Of a stretch of DNA of 64,000 nucleotides, positions 1 through 10,074 are shown in pieces. The position numbers and the translations under genes were made by a program. Positions within the stretch are counted from its first letter, which is position 1. Every line of letters begins with the position of its first letter. The notes beneath the pieces are model-generated. The model was not told the DNA's origin. It made no database searches and saw only the letters and a list, made by a program, of their open reading frames with translations. The stretch is from Sphingomonas sanxanigenens DSM 19645 = NX02 (GTDB taxonomy: Bacteria > Pseudomonadota > Alphaproteobacteria > Sphingomonadales > Sphingomonadaceae). Location of the stretch: contig NZ_CP011450.1 of the NCBI RefSeq assembly GCF_000512205.2, positions 186,001 to 250,000 on the forward strand, written 5' to 3'.

Positions 1-1215
1 GGTGCGACGCTTGCGAGCGCCTGGGCCGTGCCGGTGTCGGCCGGCCCGCTCACCTACGAGCAGGCAGTGAGGCTCGCTGCCGCCAACGCGCCAAGCCTCA
101 AGGCGCGCGCGGCGGCGACAGCCGGCGCCCGCTCTTCGGCGGTCGCGGCCGATCGCCTGCCCGATCCGACGCTCGACCTGGGCCTGCAGAACTTCCCGGT
201 GAGCGGCCCCAATGCCGGCAGCTTCACGCGCGACGATTTCACTATGGCGACGATCGGGTTCAGCCAGACCTTCCCCAATCTCGCCAAGCGCCATGCACGC
301 GCCGCGCGCGCCGCGGCCGATATCGGTATCGCCGAGGCGGGCGAGCTGGTCGAAGGCCGCAACGTGCGGCTCGAGACCGCCCTCGCCTGGGTCGATCTCT
401 ATTATGGAGAACGCCGGCTCCGGCAGCTCGACCTGCTCGATGCCAGCCTCGACGACCTGCAGAAGACCGTGACCGCACGCCTGGCGTCGGGCAGCGCGCG
501 CCCGAGCCAGGCGCTCGAGCCCGACCAGCTCCGCGCCGCCATCGCCGATCGCCGCGCCGAGATGGCTGCGGTGGTGGCGCAGGCGCGGGCCCGGCTCGCG
601 CGCTATACCGGCGACCCCGACCCGCAGGCGACGGGCGACCCGCCGATGCTCGATGTCGATCCGATCCGGCTGCGGGCCGGGATCGATGCGCTTCCCGCCC
701 TGCGCGCGCAGGACGCGCGGATCGCAGTCGCCGAAGCGGACGTGCGTCTCGCGCGCGCCGACAAGCGCCCCGACTGGAAGGTCGGCGTCACCTATGGCCG
801 GCGCGATCCCATGTACGGCGACATGGCCTCGGTCGGCGTGTCGATCGACCTGCCGCTGTTCGCCGGCAAGCGCCAGAACCCCAGGATCGCTGCAAGCGAG
901 AGCCTTGCGCAAGGGGGTCGGTTCGACCGCGAGGCGATCCGCCGCGAGCTGGTGGCGCAGCTCGACGCCGATCTCGCAGACCATGCCATGCATCTCTCCC
1001 GGTTGCGCAATGCCCGCGAGACGCTGGTGCCACTCGCCAGGCACCGCGCCGAGCTCGACCGCGACAGCTATGGCGCCGGCAAGCTCGACCTTGGCGCCGC
1101 GCTGCTCACGACGCTCGGGCTCGCGGAGGCCGAGGTCGAGGCGCTCAACCGCGAAGCCGACGTCGCGCGCGACGCGGTCCGCATCACTATCACCTATGGG
1201 GAGGAGCGGCCATGA
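1..1215 (+). CDS. cusC: TolC-family outer-membrane channel of a metal RND pump (5' end missing)
   Basis: Outer-membrane factor of a CusC/CzcC-type tripartite exporter, expected to form the exit duct for metal ions pumped by the two genes downstream. The reading frame is open to the left edge; the first visible residues (ATLASAWA) look like the end of a signal peptide, so the gene starts outside the window. A GTG at 28 is internal and not a credible start. The protein is rich in Ala, Arg and Leu and has two related halves with long amphipathic helices, as TolC proteins do (LTYEQAVRLAAANAPSL near the start; LDLGAALLTTLG near the end). Its stop overlaps the next start (ATGA), so the genes are translationally coupled. 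Family assignment is firm; the metal is inferred from the CusF-like neighbours. Confidence 0.9.
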   Translation, partial: GATLASAWAVPVSAGPLTYEQAVRLAAANAPSLKARAAATAGARSSAVAADRLPDPTLDLGLQNFPVSGPNAGSFTRDDFTMATIGFSQTFPNLAKRHARAARAAADIGIAEAGELVEGRNVRLETALAWVDLYYGERRLRQLDLLDASLDDLQKTVTARLASGSARPSQALEPDQLRAAIADRRAEMAAVVAQARARLARYTGDPDPQATGDPPMLDVDPIRLRAGIDALPALRAQDARIAVAEADVRLARADKRPDWKVGVTYGRRDPMYGDMASVGVSIDLPLFAGKRQNPRIAASESLAQGGRFDREAIRRELVAQLDADLADHAMHLSRLRNARETLVPLARHRAELDRDSYGAGKLDLGAALLTTLGLAEAEVEALNREADVARDAVRITITYGEERP

Positions 1216-2702
1216 CGCTCGATAAATCCGCGCTGCGCTGGGGCGCATCGATCCTGGCTGTCGCGCTGCTGGCCGGCGGCACAGGCTATTGGGCTGGCCA
1301 TCGCCAGGCACCGCAATCGGAGGCGACCACGCCCGCCGGGGCAGGCAAAGTCCTTTACTGGTACGATCCGATGTTCCCCAACCAGAAGTTCGACAAGCCC
1401 GGCAAGTCGCCCTTCATGGATATGCAGCTCGTGCCGCGATACGCGGACGGAGGAAGCGCCGGCGCGGCCCCCACGGTCGCCGTCGATCCCGCCGCGCGGC
1501 AGAGCCTGGGATTGCGGGTCGTCGCGGCGAAGATGGGCAGCCTTGCCTCGGCCCTCGAGGTCACCGGCACGATCGACTTCAACCAGCGCGACGTCGCCGT
1601 CATCCAGGCGCGTTCGGGCGGGTTCGTGAGCCGCGTCTATGCGCGAGCGCCCGGGGACGTGGTCCGCGCCGGCGCGCCGATCGCGGACCTGCTCCTGCCC
1701 GAATGGGGCGGCGCGCAGACCGAATATCTGAGCGTCAGGCGGCTCGGCAAGCCCGACCTCACCGCGGCCGCGCGCCAGCGACTGCGGCTGATGGGCATGT
1801 CCGACGGCCTCATCGCCAGCGTCGAGCGGAGCGGACGCCCGAACGGCGTGGTGACGATCACGACGCCGATCTCGGGCACGATCCAGACGCTCGACGCCCG
1901 TGCCGGCGTGACGCTCGCCATGGGCCAGACGCTCGCCCAGGTAAGCGGGCTCGGCACCGTCTGGCTCAATGCCGCGGTGCCCGAAGCGCGCGCGGGCGAT
2001 GTCCGGGTCGGCCAGAATGCCAGCACCACGCTGGCGGGCTTCCCCGGCGAGCGCTTCGCCGGCCGGGTGATCGCGATCCTGCCGACCACGCAGGCCGACA
2101 GCCGCACGCTCACCGTGCGGATCGAGCTGCCCAACCGGGACGGCCGGTTGCGGCCGGGCATGTTCGCCAGCGTCGCGCTTGGCGGCGATGCCAAGCCGGC
2201 GCTGCTGGTGCCGAGCGAAGCGGTGATCCGCACGGGCAGGCGCACGCTCGTCATGCTGGCCGCAGGCGACGGGCGCTATCATCCCGCCGAGGTCCGCATC
2301 GGCCGCGAGGCAGGCGGCGAGACCGAGATCCTTGCCGGCCTGTCGCCCGGCGAGAACGTCGTCGTCTCGGGGCAGTTCCTGATCGATTCCGAGGCGAGCC
2401 TGTCGGGAATCGAGGCGCGGCCGATCGGCGGCGGTGCGGCATCGGCGACCATCGCCGCGCCGGCGTCGAAAGCCACGCTGTACGAGACGACGGGCAAGAT
2501 CGAGCGGATCACGGCCAATTCGGTGACGCTCAGCCACGAGCCCGTTCCCGCGCTCGACTGGCCGGCGATGACGATGACCTTCGCGCTCGCCAATCCGGGC
2601 ATCGCGCGCGGCTTCAAGGCGGGTGACCGGGTCCGGTTCGGGTTCGACCGGCCCCCGGCGGGACCGACGCTGCGGCATATGGCGAAGGTGGCGGGCCAGT
2701 GA
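1212..2702 (+). CDS. cusB: RND periplasmic adaptor (CusB type) with a C-terminal CusF-like domain
   Basis: Membrane-fusion protein linking the inner-membrane pump to the outer-membrane channel. Domains in order: N-terminal membrane anchor (residues 1-30); heavy-metal-binding segment with [10 protein letters not shown] and MDMQLVPRY (about 49-77), typical of CusB/CzcB adaptors; barrel-sandwich and beta-barrel domains (about 90-380); and a C-terminal CusF-like copper-binding domain (about 420-490) with the His...Trp-Pro-Ala-Met-Thr-Met pattern ([13 protein letters not shown]). In CusF the His, Trp and two Met residues bind Cu(I)/Ag(I). The extra domain places a chaperone on the adaptor itself. 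The start ATG overlaps the stop of the channel gene, and the stop overlaps the GTG of the pump gene. Confidence 0.93.
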   Translation: MTLDKSALRWGASILAVALLAGGTGYWAGHRQAPQSEATTPAGAGKVLYWYDPMFPNQKFDKPGKSPFMDMQLVPRYADGGSAGAAPTVAVDPAARQSLGLRVVAAKMGSLASALEVTGTIDFNQRDVAVIQARSGGFVSRVYARAPGDVVRAGAPIADLLLPEWGGAQTEYLSVRRLGKPDLTAAARQRLRLMGMSDGLIASVERSGRPNGVVTITTPISGTIQTLDARAGVTLAMGQTLAQVSGLGTVWLNAAVPEARAGDVRVGQNASTTLAGFPGERFAGRVIAILPTTQADSRTLTVRIELPNRDGRLRPGMFASVALGGDAKPALLVPSEAVIRTGRRTLVMLAAGDGRYHPAEVRIGREAGGETEILAGLSPGENVVVSGQFLIDSEASLSGIEARPIGGGAASATIAAPASKATLYETTGKIERITANSVTLSHEPVPALDWPAMTMTFALANPGIARGFKAGDRVRFGFDRPPAGPTLRHMAKVAGQ

Positions 2703-5700
2703 TCGCCCATCTCATCCGCTGGTCGGTGAGGAACCGCTTCTTCGTCGTGCTCGGCATGCTCGCGCTGGTCGGCGCGGGCCTGTGGGCGGTGCGCTCGACC
2801 CCGATCGACGCGCTGCCCGATCTTTCCGACGTGCAGGTCGTGATCCGCACTTCCTATCCGGGTCAGGCGCCGCAGATCGTCGAGAACCAGATCACCTATC
2901 CGCTCACCACCACCATGCTGTCGGTGCCCGGCGCCAAGACGGTGCGCGGCTATAGCTTCTTCGGCGACAGCTTCGTCTATGTGATCTTCGAGGACGGCAC
3001 CGATCTCTACTGGGCGCGCAGCCGCGTGCTCGAATATCTCAACCAGGTCCAGGGTCGGTTGCCGGCCAGCGCCCGCAGCGCGCTCGGGCCGGACGCGACC
3101 GGGGTCGGCTGGGTCTATGAATATGCGCTGGTCGACCGCACCGGCCGGCACGATCTCTCGCAGCTTCGCGGGTTGCAGGACTGGTTCCTGCGCTACGAGC
3201 TGAAGACCGTGACCGGCGTGGCCGAAGTCGCCAGCATCGGCGGCATGGTCAAGCAGTACCAGGTGCTGCTCGATCCGGTGAAGCTCGCGGCCTACGGCGT
3301 AACCCACGCCCAGGCAGTGCAGGCGATCAGCCAAGCCAATCAGGAAGCCGGCGGCTCGGTGCTGGAAATGGCCGAGGCCGAATATATGGTCCGCGCCTCG
3401 GGCTATCTGAAAACGCTCGACGATTTCCGGGCAATCCCGCTCAAGACTGCGGCGGGCGGCGTGCCCGTCCGGCTCGGCGATGTCGCCACGATCCAGGTCG
3501 GCCCCGAGATGCGGCGCGGCATCGCCGAACTGAACGGCGAAGGCGAGGTCGCCGGCGGCGTCGTTATTCTTCGGTCAGGCAAGAACGCCCGTGAGACCAT
3601 CGCGGCGGTCAAGGACAAGCTCGCCGATCTCAGGAAAAGCCTGCCGCCGGGCGTCGAGGTGGTCACGGTCTATGACCGCTCGCAGCTGATCGATCGCGCG
3701 GTCGAGAACCTCACCCGCAAGCTGGTCGAGGAGTTCATCGTCGTCGCATTGGTCTGCGCCCTGTTCCTCTGGCACGTCCGCTCGGCGCTGGTCGCGATCC
3801 TGACCTTGCCGCTCGGTGTGCTGGCCGCGTTCGTCGTAATGCGGTTCCAGGGGGTGAACGCCAACATCATGTCGCTGGGCGGCATCGCCATCGCCATCGG
3901 CGCGATGGTGGATGCGGCGGTCGTCATGATCGAGAACGCCCACAAGAGGATCGAACGCTGGGAGCAGGATCACCCGGACAGACATCTCGATGGCGAGATG
4001 CGCTGGATCGTCGTCACCGAGGCGGCGGCCGAGGTCGGGCCGGCGCTGTTCTTCAGCCTGCTGATCATCACGCTGTCGTTCATTCCGGTCTTCACCCTGG
4101 AGGCGCAGGAAGGCCGGCTGTTCGCGCCGCTCGCCTTCACCAAGACCTATGCGATGGGCGCGGCCGCGATCCTGTCGGTGACCCTGGTGCCGATCCTGAT
4201 GGGCTGGCTGATCCGGGGCCGCATTCCGGCCGAGCAGGCCAATCCGGTCAATCGCTGGCTCACCAATATCTACCGGCCCGCGATCGACTGGACGATGAAG
4301 CGGCCCAAGGCAGTGCTGCTGATCGCGGCTCTGGTGTTCGCCACCACGGCCTGGCCGCTCAGCCGGCTCGGCGGCGAGTTCATGCCCAATCTCGACGAGG
4401 GCGACCTGCTCTACATGCCCTCGGCGCTGCCGGGCCTCTCGGCCGCCAAGGCGAGTGAGCTGCTCCAGCAGACCGACCGCCTGATCAAGACCGTGCCCGA
4501 AGTCGAAAGCGTGTTCGGCAAGGCCGGCCGCGCCGAGACCGCGACCGATCCCGCGCCGCTCGAAATGTTCGAGACGACGATCCAATTCAAGCCCCGCGAC
4601 CAGTGGCGGTCGGGCATGACGCCCGAACGCCTTGTCGACGAGCTCGATCGCCGGGTGAAGCTTCCGGGTCTCGCCAATATCTGGGTGCCGCCGATCCGCA
4701 ACCGCATCGACATGCTCGCGACGGGCATCAAGAGCCCGATCGGGGTCAAGGTGTCGGGCAGTGACCTCGCCGAGCTCGACCGCATCGCGCATGATGTCGA
4801 GACCGTGGCCAGGAGCGTGCCCGGCGTCAGCTCGGCGCTCGCCGAGCGGCTGACCGGCGGACGCTATGTCGATGTCGACATAGACCGCGCCGCCGCCGCG
4901 CGGTTCGGGCTCAACATCGCCGACGTCCAGGCCATCGTCTCCGGCGCGATCGGCGGCGAGACGATCGGCGAGACGGTCGAGGGCCTCGCCCGCTATCCGA
5001 TCAGCGTGCGCTATCCGCGCGAATTGCGCGACAGCCTCGAAAGGCTGCGGGCGCTACCGATCCTGACGCCCGCGGGCCAGCAGATCACCTTGGGCACCGT
5101 GGCAAACGTCTCGATCGCCGAGGGACCGCCGATGCTCAAGACCGAGAATGCCCGGCCTTCGACCTGGGTCTACGTCGATGTGCGCGGGCGCGATCTTGCC
5201 TCGGTGGTCGGCGATCTGCAGCGTGCGGTGGCGAAACAGGTCAGGCTCTCGCCTGGGGTCAGCATCGCTTACTCTGGCCAGTTCGAATATCTCGAGCGCG
5301 CGGTCGACCGCTTGAAGCTGGTCGTGCCCGCGACGCTGCTGATCATCTTCGTGCTGCTCTACCTCATCTTCGGCCGCTTCGACGAGGCGGCGCTGATCAT
5401 GGGGACGCTGCCGTTTGCGCTGACCGGCGGCATCTGGACGCTTTATCTGCTGGGGTTCAACCAGTCGATCGCCACCGGGGTCGGGTTCATCGCGCTCGCC
5501 GGCGTCTCCGCCGAGTTCGGGGTGGTGATGCTGATCTATCTCAAGAACGCGCTGGCCGAGCGCGGCGCACATCCGGACGCTGCCGAGGTCGAGGCCGCCG
5601 TGCGCGAAGGCGCGCTGCTGCGCGTCCGTCCCAAGGCGATGACGGTGGCGGTGATCCTGGCCGGCCTGCTGCCGATCCTGCTGGGATCAGGCGCGGGTTC

Positions 5701-5842
5701 GGAGGTCATGAGCCGGATTGCCGCGCCGATGATCGGCGGCATGCTGACCGCGCCCTTGCTCTCAATGTTCGTCCTGCCCGCCGCCTACCTGCTGTTGCGC
5801 CGGCCCAAGACCGATCCCATCCCTCAACCCGTTTCATCATGA
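2699..5842 (+). CDS. cusA: Heavy-metal RND efflux pump, CusA/CzcA family
   Basis: Proton-driven inner-membrane pump of 1047 residues, the usual length for the heavy-metal RND family. It starts at a GTG overlapping the adaptor stop (GTGA). The N-terminus ([19 protein letters not shown]) is the first of about twelve membrane helices. [19 protein letters not shown] and the helix-4 segment [17 protein letters not shown] are diagnostic of this family. The large periplasmic loops carry many Met residues. With CusF-type domains in both flanking genes, Cu(I)/Ag(I) is the likely substrate; zinc, cobalt or cadmium cannot be excluded from sequence alone. Confidence 0.95.
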   Translation: MIAHLIRWSVRNRFFVVLGMLALVGAGLWAVRSTPIDALPDLSDVQVVIRTSYPGQAPQIVENQITYPLTTTMLSVPGAKTVRGYSFFGDSFVYVIFEDGTDLYWARSRVLEYLNQVQGRLPASARSALGPDATGVGWVYEYALVDRTGRHDLSQLRGLQDWFLRYELKTVTGVAEVASIGGMVKQYQVLLDPVKLAAYGVTHAQAVQAISQANQEAGGSVLEMAEAEYMVRASGYLKTLDDFRAIPLKTAAGGVPVRLGDVATIQVGPEMRRGIAELNGEGEVAGGVVILRSGKNARETIAAVKDKLADLRKSLPPGVEVVTVYDRSQLIDRAVENLTRKLVEEFIVVALVCALFLWHVRSALVAILTLPLGVLAAFVVMRFQGVNANIMSLGGIAIAIGAMVDAAVVMIENAHKRIERWEQDHPDRHLDGEMRWIVVTEAAAEVGPALFFSLLIITLSFIPVFTLEAQEGRLFAPLAFTKTYAMGAAAILSVTLVPILMGWLIRGRIPAEQANPVNRWLTNIYRPAIDWTMKRPKAVLLIAALVFATTAWPLSRLGGEFMPNLDEGDLLYMPSALPGLSAAKASELLQQTDRLIKTVPEVESVFGKAGRAETATDPAPLEMFETTIQFKPRDQWRSGMTPERLVDELDRRVKLPGLANIWVPPIRNRIDMLATGIKSPIGVKVSGSDLAELDRIAHDVETVARSVPGVSSALAERLTGGRYVDVDIDRAAAARFGLNIADVQAIVSGAIGGETIGETVEGLARYPISVRYPRELRDSLERLRALPILTPAGQQITLGTVANVSIAEGPPMLKTENARPSTWVYVDVRGRDLASVVGDLQRAVAKQVRLSPGVSIAYSGQFEYLERAVDRLKLVVPATLLIIFVLLYLIFGRFDEAALIMGTLPFALTGGIWTLYLLGFNQSIATGVGFIALAGVSAEFGVVMLIYLKNALAERGAHPDAAEVEAAVREGALLRVRPKAMTVAVILAGLLPILLGSGAGSEVMSRIAAPMIGGMLTAPLLSMFVLPAAYLLLRRPKTDPIPQPVSS

Positions 5843-5853
5843 AGGAGAAGACG

Positions 5854-6243
5854 ATGAACCATGCACGACTGACCATTGCCCTCGGCCTCGCCGCCCTGAC
5901 TGCCGCGTGCGGCAAGAAGGCGGAGGCCCCCGTTGCGACTGAGACCAACGAGGCGGCGCCCGCCGCGACCATGAGCGGCGACATGGGCAACATGTCTATG
6001 GCGCCTGACGCGAACGCCGCGATCAAGGCCAAGGGCCATGGCACCGTCACCGCGATCGACAAGGCGGCAGGCACGATCACGCTCAATCATGGTCCGATCC
6101 CGGAGGCCAAGTGGCCCGCGATGACGATGGCGTTCAAGGCCGCGCCGTCGATCACCGATGCGGTCAAGGTCGGCGACAAGGTCGATTTCGACCTCTCGCT
6201 CAAGGGCAGCGATGGCGAGGTCACCGCGATCGCAAAGCAGTGA
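5854..6243 (+). CDS. cusF: CusF-like periplasmic copper-binding lipoprotein
   Basis: Small periplasmic metallochaperone that hands Cu(I)/Ag(I) to the pump. An in-frame ATG at 5839 overlaps the pump stop, but AAGGAG at 5842-5847 places the ribosome at 5854, which is preferred. The protein begins with a lipoprotein signal (lipobox LTAAC), so it is probably anchored to a membrane. A short Met-rich linker (MSGDMGNMSM) is followed by the CusF fold, with all four metal-binding side chains visible (NHGPIPEAKWPAMTM: His, Trp, Met, Met). It is the last gene of the four-gene operon and resembles the C-terminal domain of the adaptor, so that domain and this gene probably share an origin. Confidence 0.92.
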   Translation: MNHARLTIALGLAALTAACGKKAEAPVATETNEAAPAATMSGDMGNMSMAPDANAAIKAKGHGTVTAIDKAAGTITLNHGPIPEAKWPAMTMAFKAAPSITDAVKVGDKVDFDLSLKGSDGEVTAIAKQ

Positions 6244-6273
6244 TCCGCTAAGTTCGACCGGAAAAAGCTGGTT

Positions 6274-6299
6274 GCGTCGCCGCTCCCGGGCGGCGACGC
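6274..6299 (+). terminator. Strong hairpin after the metal-efflux operon
   Basis: A perfect 10-bp GC-rich stem (6274-6283 pairs with 6290-6299) with a six-base loop lies 31 bases after the last stop of the operon. There is no T-run after it, so it is a candidate terminator or mRNA-stabilising structure rather than a canonical intrinsic terminator. Confidence 0.4.
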
Positions 6300-6419
6300 C
6301 CGTGCCGGCCGTCTGCCTGGCTGTGCGCCCGGTCGACGGTTGCGACCGGCAACGCCCAATGCCAGCGGCGTTTCCCTGCGCGATCACCGACAATTTGAGC
6401 ACGCTTCGCGGATCGCACA

Positions 6420-7787
6420 TTGAACGTGCAAGCCGCCCTTGCTCGCGATAGCCTGAACGGCAAGGAGCCCAGTTTAGATGACCCAGCCAGTATGACCTTG
6501 TTACCCGCGACACATCATGATCTCGTGAGCGAGCTTGTCCGTCGTTGGCGAGACGATCCCGGCGCCACCTATCGCTCCTGGTTTCTGTGGGACGAACGGC
6601 TGAAAAACTTCCGCTCCATCCGTCGCGGGCTGCAGCAGGTGGTCGCAGAAATCGAAAGTGGGCGGTTCGGCGTCGCCTATCGCGGCTCGTCACTGGAAAC
6701 GGTTGTCCACTCGATCGCCGAACAGCGGCAGATCTTCAAGGGCGCCGACCATGCCTGGCTGTGGAAGCCCAAGCTGCGCATTCCAGACATCTACGAAAGC
6801 CCGGACAACCAGCGGGCGTTCGGTCGCCTGCTCGACAATTGCTCGTGCTGCGATACCGCCGAGGAGATCATCAGCCACATCCGCAGCATAGACGCGCTCA
6901 AGATCAAGGGGCTGGGGCCGGCGGCGGCCAACCTGCTCTATTTCCTTCACCCGACGCTGGTGCCGCCCTTCAATACCGCGATCGTCAAGGGCTACAATGC
7001 CGTCACCGGCGCCAAGGTGAAGCTCGGGTCATGGGATCATTTTCTCGCCATGCGCGCCGGCATCCTCGACCTCAACGACCGTTACCGCGAGTTGCTCTCC
7101 AACGATCTCGGCGCGATCGGCGGACTGTTGTTCGACATTGGCTCGGGCCGCTATCCCGCGCCACCGCTGGAGGATGACGCAACGGCGGCCGACGACTGGC
7201 TCGGCAGATTGGAACATGCCAGAGCGGAGGCAAGCCGGCTCGACAAGACAGCCGCCGCGCAGGGCGAAACCGATCGCACGCACGCCGAAATCCAGGCCTG
7301 GCTGCGCGACCTCGGCCATGCCCTCGGTTACGATGTGTGGATCGCCGCCAATGACCGCGGTCGACTTCACGCTGGCTGCCCGCTTGGACAGGGATGCCTC
7401 GAGCGCCTTCCAGACGCCATTGCGACCTCTCCCGGAGCGGACTCGATCCGCCTCATCGACGTGTTGTGGCTGGCGAAGGGTGGCGACGGCGTCGCCGCCG
7501 CGTTCGAGGTTGAACATTCGACCTCGATCTACTCGGGGATCGTGCGCATGCTCGATCTGGCGCTGTCGGGGAGCGATCTGCACGCTGCCGCCGGGCTATT
7601 CCTGGTCGCACCGAATGCGCGCGAGCAGGACGTTCGCGCGCAACTCCGTCGCCCGGCTTTCAGCCGTATTGCCGATCTCGACTTCGCCTATCTGCCCTAT
7701 GGCGAGCTGGAGAGAAACAGGGACGCGATCGCTCGTTTTGGAACGGGATTGAAGGCCATCAAGGCGATCTCAAGCCCCCTTCCCTGA
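6420..7787 (+). CDS. Unrecognised protein with a HhH-like segment and a possible nuclease-type C-terminal domain
   Basis: I cannot name this gene. The N-terminal half (about residues 40-260) contains IDALKIKGLGPAAANLLYFL, which resembles a helix-hairpin-helix DNA-contact motif. The C-terminal half has a pattern seen in restriction-endonuclease-like folds: DVLWL, then AAFEVEHSTSIYSG followed by a helix (RMLDLAL), then AGLFLVAPN. The acidic-hydrophobic-Glu-Val-Glu core fits a PD-(D/E)xK-type site, but this is pattern reading only. No methyltransferase, helicase or toxin partner lies nearby. The start is uncertain: a TTG at 6420 gives 455 residues, and an ATG at 6492 is equally plausible; neither has a good ribosome site. 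Placement between a metal operon and nested IS elements suggests it is an accessory gene. Confidence 0.6.
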   Translation: MNVQAALARDSLNGKEPSLDDPASMTLLPATHHDLVSELVRRWRDDPGATYRSWFLWDERLKNFRSIRRGLQQVVAEIESGRFGVAYRGSSLETVVHSIAEQRQIFKGADHAWLWKPKLRIPDIYESPDNQRAFGRLLDNCSCCDTAEEIISHIRSIDALKIKGLGPAAANLLYFLHPTLVPPFNTAIVKGYNAVTGAKVKLGSWDHFLAMRAGILDLNDRYRELLSNDLGAIGGLLFDIGSGRYPAPPLEDDATAADDWLGRLEHARAEASRLDKTAAAQGETDRTHAEIQAWLRDLGHALGYDVWIAANDRGRLHAGCPLGQGCLERLPDAIATSPGADSIRLIDVLWLAKGGDGVAAAFEVEHSTSIYSGIVRMLDLALSGSDLHAAAGLFLVAPNAREQDVRAQLRRPAFSRIADLDFAYLPYGELERNRDAIARFGTGLKAIKAISSPLP

Positions 7788-7908
7788 AACACGGACCATT
7801 GTGCCGCTGCTGGCAAGGGCCACCGGCCAGCTCCATAAGCTCATGCCGGTCCGATGAGGTTGCTTGGGGAGCGACGCCCTCCTGCAATCGAGTCGACCAG
7901 CGACCCCA

Positions 7909-8037
7909 TCAGCCGATCTTCGCCATCAGCCTGCCCGCTGCGCCCTGCTCTGCAGCAAGGTTGCGATTATAGGCGAGTGGCATTCGCGGTGACTTCCACC
8001 GCAATGCATCCATGATCCCAGCCAGATCCTCTCCGCT
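7909..8037 (-). pseudogene. C-terminal stub of a tyrosine recombinase, cut by the IS3 insertion
   Basis: The last 42 codons before a TGA read SGEDLAGIMDALRWKSP and then RMPLAYNRNLAAEQGAAGRL. This resembles the end of phage/ICE-type tyrosine integrases, where a Trp-Lys-Ser-Pro turn precedes the nucleophilic Tyr. The frame is broken exactly where the IS3 element begins at 8038. I could not find a convincing continuation beyond the other end of the element (10972 onward), so the rest is lost or too diverged. The assignment rests on a short motif. Confidence 0.45.
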
Positions 8038-8071
8038 TGAGCAGCCCCCACCGGGTGGTCCGGGTTGATAG

Positions 8072-8412
8072 TTAGTGCATTGTCGTCTCCGCCGCCATTG
8101 CCGGTCGGAGGTGGAGCGAAGCGGAACCGGAGGCCGGCAATGGCGGTGTTGCCGCTTCCGGAGCCGGTGGTCGGTAGCCAAGGCTGCTGTGCGGCCGGAC
8201 GGTGTTGTAGTGACGCCGCCATGCCTCGATCAGCACCCTGGCCTCGGCGAGGCTGTAGAAAATCTCGCCGTTCAGCAGTTCGTCGCGCAGCGAGCCGTTG
8301 AAGCTCTCGTTGTAGCCGTTCTCCCATGGCGAGCCCGGCGCGATGTAGAGCGTCTTCACGCCGATCTGCCCGAGCCAGGTTTGGACGGCGGTGGCGATGA
8401 ACTCGCTGCCGT
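8072..8412 (-). pseudogene. IS3 transposase OrfB, C-terminal part (separated by the IS110-type insertion)
   Basis: This encodes the end of the DDE integrase core: GSEFIATAV, then [20 protein letters not shown] with the last catalytic Glu region, then [19 protein letters not shown]. It has no start of its own. Joining the codons at 8410 to those at 10075 restores RSDN-GSEF in one frame, the expected second-Asp motif. It is therefore one half of a disrupted orfB and not an independent gene. Confidence 0.88.
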
Positions 8413-8448
8413 AGCACATCGGGAAGCGCTGGTTCGGGAGCCGCTATG

Positions 8449-8496
8449 GCCCTGATGAAGACAAGGCCGCGAAGCGGCCGCAGGCTTCATCAGGGC
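8449..8496 (+). repeat. Long hairpin in the left end of the IS110-type element
   Basis: A perfect 12-base arm (GCCCTGATGAAG, 8449-8460) pairs with 8485-8496, and a second GC stem (GGCCGC...GCGGCC) lies inside the loop. A smaller hairpin (arms AAAGTG at 8523-8528 and CACTTT at 8544-8549) sits just before the transposase start. They could be transcript structure, a transpososome site or an attenuator preventing read-in. Confidence 0.6.
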
Positions 8497-8564
8497 AAGC
8501 CATGGCCGGTCAGCAGGTATCTAAAGTGAGGTTGTCGAGACAACACTTTGGAGGCTAACCGACC

Positions 8565-9836
8565 ATGACCAAGCTCACCTCTACGCCTGCCGGCGCCGTG
8601 CTGGTAGCCATCGATATGTCCAAGAAGCGGCAGGAGGTCCTCATCGAGCGACCGGAAGGCGGCCGGCGCCGGCGGATGACCGTCATGGCGACCAAGGAGG
8701 ACTATGACGGCTTCGCCGAGCAGCTCGCCGCCATCGGTCGCCCTATCGTCGTCGGGTTCGAGGCGACGGGTAATTACCATCGCACGCTGGCACATCGGCT
8801 GCTGACGGCGGGGTTCGAGCTGCGCCTCATCTCGTCGGTCGCGCTCGCCCGAACGCGCGAGGCGTTGCACAACGGCTGGGACAAGAACGACCCCAAGGAC
8901 GCGCAGGTCATCCTCCACATGCTGCGGATCGGCGCGACGCAGCGCTACGTCGACCCGCTCGCCGCGGGCATCAATGACCTGCAGGAACTCTCGAAGACCC
9001 ACGAGACGATCTCCAGGATGAAAACGCAGACCTGGCACCGGATCCTGACCCACTACCTGCCGCTATACTTTCCCGAGATCGCCCGCTTTGCAGGCAACAG
9101 CCGGTCCGACTGGTTTCTCGCGCTCATCGAGCGGTTTCCGACACCGGCCAGTATCACGGCGCTGGACCGCGAAGCGTTCTCGGCCGCGGCCTGGCCGCTC
9201 ATCGGCCGCAAGGTCTCCAAGGCACGCCTTATCAACGACATCTACGAGACGGCGTCCGCCTCTACGGCACTGCCGGTGCCGGAGGACTCAGCCGCCATCA
9301 CCATGTTCCGCATGGTCATCGCCCAAGGCCGCAGCCTGATCCAGCAGCGCGACGAAATCGAGCGACTGGCCCATACGCGGCTCGCCGATGACGTCGACTA
9401 CCAGCTGCTGCGCAACATTCCGGGCATCGGTCCGATCAACGCGCTGACCATCCTGGCCGAGGCCGGTGATCTGCGCCGCTTCAACCATCATCGCCAGTTC
9501 CTGAAGTTTTGCGGCCTCGATCTCGCGACCTGCCAATCGGGTACGTTCCGCGGCCGCACCAAGCTGTCCAAATACGGCAACGCGCGCCTGCGCCGCACCT
9601 TCTGGATGGCTGCCCAGGTCGCCGCGCGTCAGCGCGACAACAGCTTCCGCGACAAGCTCGGACGGTACACCGCCGGGCACGCGGACGATGCCGACCGTCG
9701 CCGCAAGGCGATGACGGCGCTCACCGCCAAGATGGCGCGCGTGGCTCACGCCGTCATCAAGACGGGGACAGAGTACCGGCCGTTCCTCGAACGGTCGGAT
9801 GCCAGGTGGAAGGACCCCTCTCTGCAAGTGCCGTGA
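8565..9836 (+). CDS. IS110-family transposase (DEDD/serine type)
   Basis: Complete 423-residue transposase. The N-terminal RuvC-like DEDD domain begins VAIDMSKKRQEVLIE, with further acidic motifs at GFEATGNY and DKNDPKDAQVI. The C-terminal Tnp domain has LLRNIPGIGPINALTILAE and CQSGTFRGRTKLSKYGN; the Ser in CQSG is at the expected catalytic position. ATG at 8565 follows GGAGG at 8550-8554. The gene looks intact, so the element may still be active. The subterminal repeats and long downstream end suggest the IS1111 subgroup. Confidence 0.95.
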   Translation: MTKLTSTPAGAVLVAIDMSKKRQEVLIERPEGGRRRRMTVMATKEDYDGFAEQLAAIGRPIVVGFEATGNYHRTLAHRLLTAGFELRLISSVALARTREALHNGWDKNDPKDAQVILHMLRIGATQRYVDPLAAGINDLQELSKTHETISRMKTQTWHRILTHYLPLYFPEIARFAGNSRSDWFLALIERFPTPASITALDREAFSAAAWPLIGRKVSKARLINDIYETASASTALPVPEDSAAITMFRMVIAQGRSLIQQRDEIERLAHTRLADDVDYQLLRNIPGIGPINALTILAEAGDLRRFNHHRQFLKFCGLDLATCQSGTFRGRTKLSKYGNARLRRTFWMAAQVAARQRDNSFRDKLGRYTAGHADDADRRRKAMTALTAKMARVAHAVIKTGTEYRPFLERSDARWKDPSLQVP

Positions 9837-10074
9837 GGGCGCTCGTCGAGCGACCCTATAGATAATGTTCGGGCCTTCCACCTGGGTGCGTATCTCGTTT
9901 TAAGGATGGTGAGGACCACGGCCGCTCCGGCGCCGCTGGATCCTGTGTTTGCTATGGCAGGGAGCGATCCCGTTGACGGTGGGAGCCATCTGGCTCAGAT
10001 TGCATGTCGCGCCGATGGTTGTCGGCGCATGGATATCTGCTGGCCAAAACCCGCCGCTGCTTCCCCACATAGGA
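9837..10074 (+). ncRNA. Candidate bridge-RNA region in the right end of the IS110-type element
   Basis: Known: IS110-family transposases use an element-encoded non-coding RNA to pair donor and target; in the IS1111 group it lies downstream of the gene. Seen: 238 bases without a plausible gene, containing two adjacent hairpins (GAGCC 9983-9987 with GGCTC 9992-9996; GCGCCGA 10009-10015 with TCGGCGC 10022-10028). Inferred: this is the RNA-coding end. Exact limits and loops are not defined here. Confidence 0.4.

Noticed and set aside
1194-2678. Long open frames on both strands within the adaptor gene
   Set aside because: They are shadows of the CusB-type gene; only the 1212-2702 frame has conserved domains and coupled start and stop codons.
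6478-6495. ATG at 6478 behind AAGGAG as the start of the nuclease-like gene
   Set aside because: It is in another frame and meets a stop after five codons.
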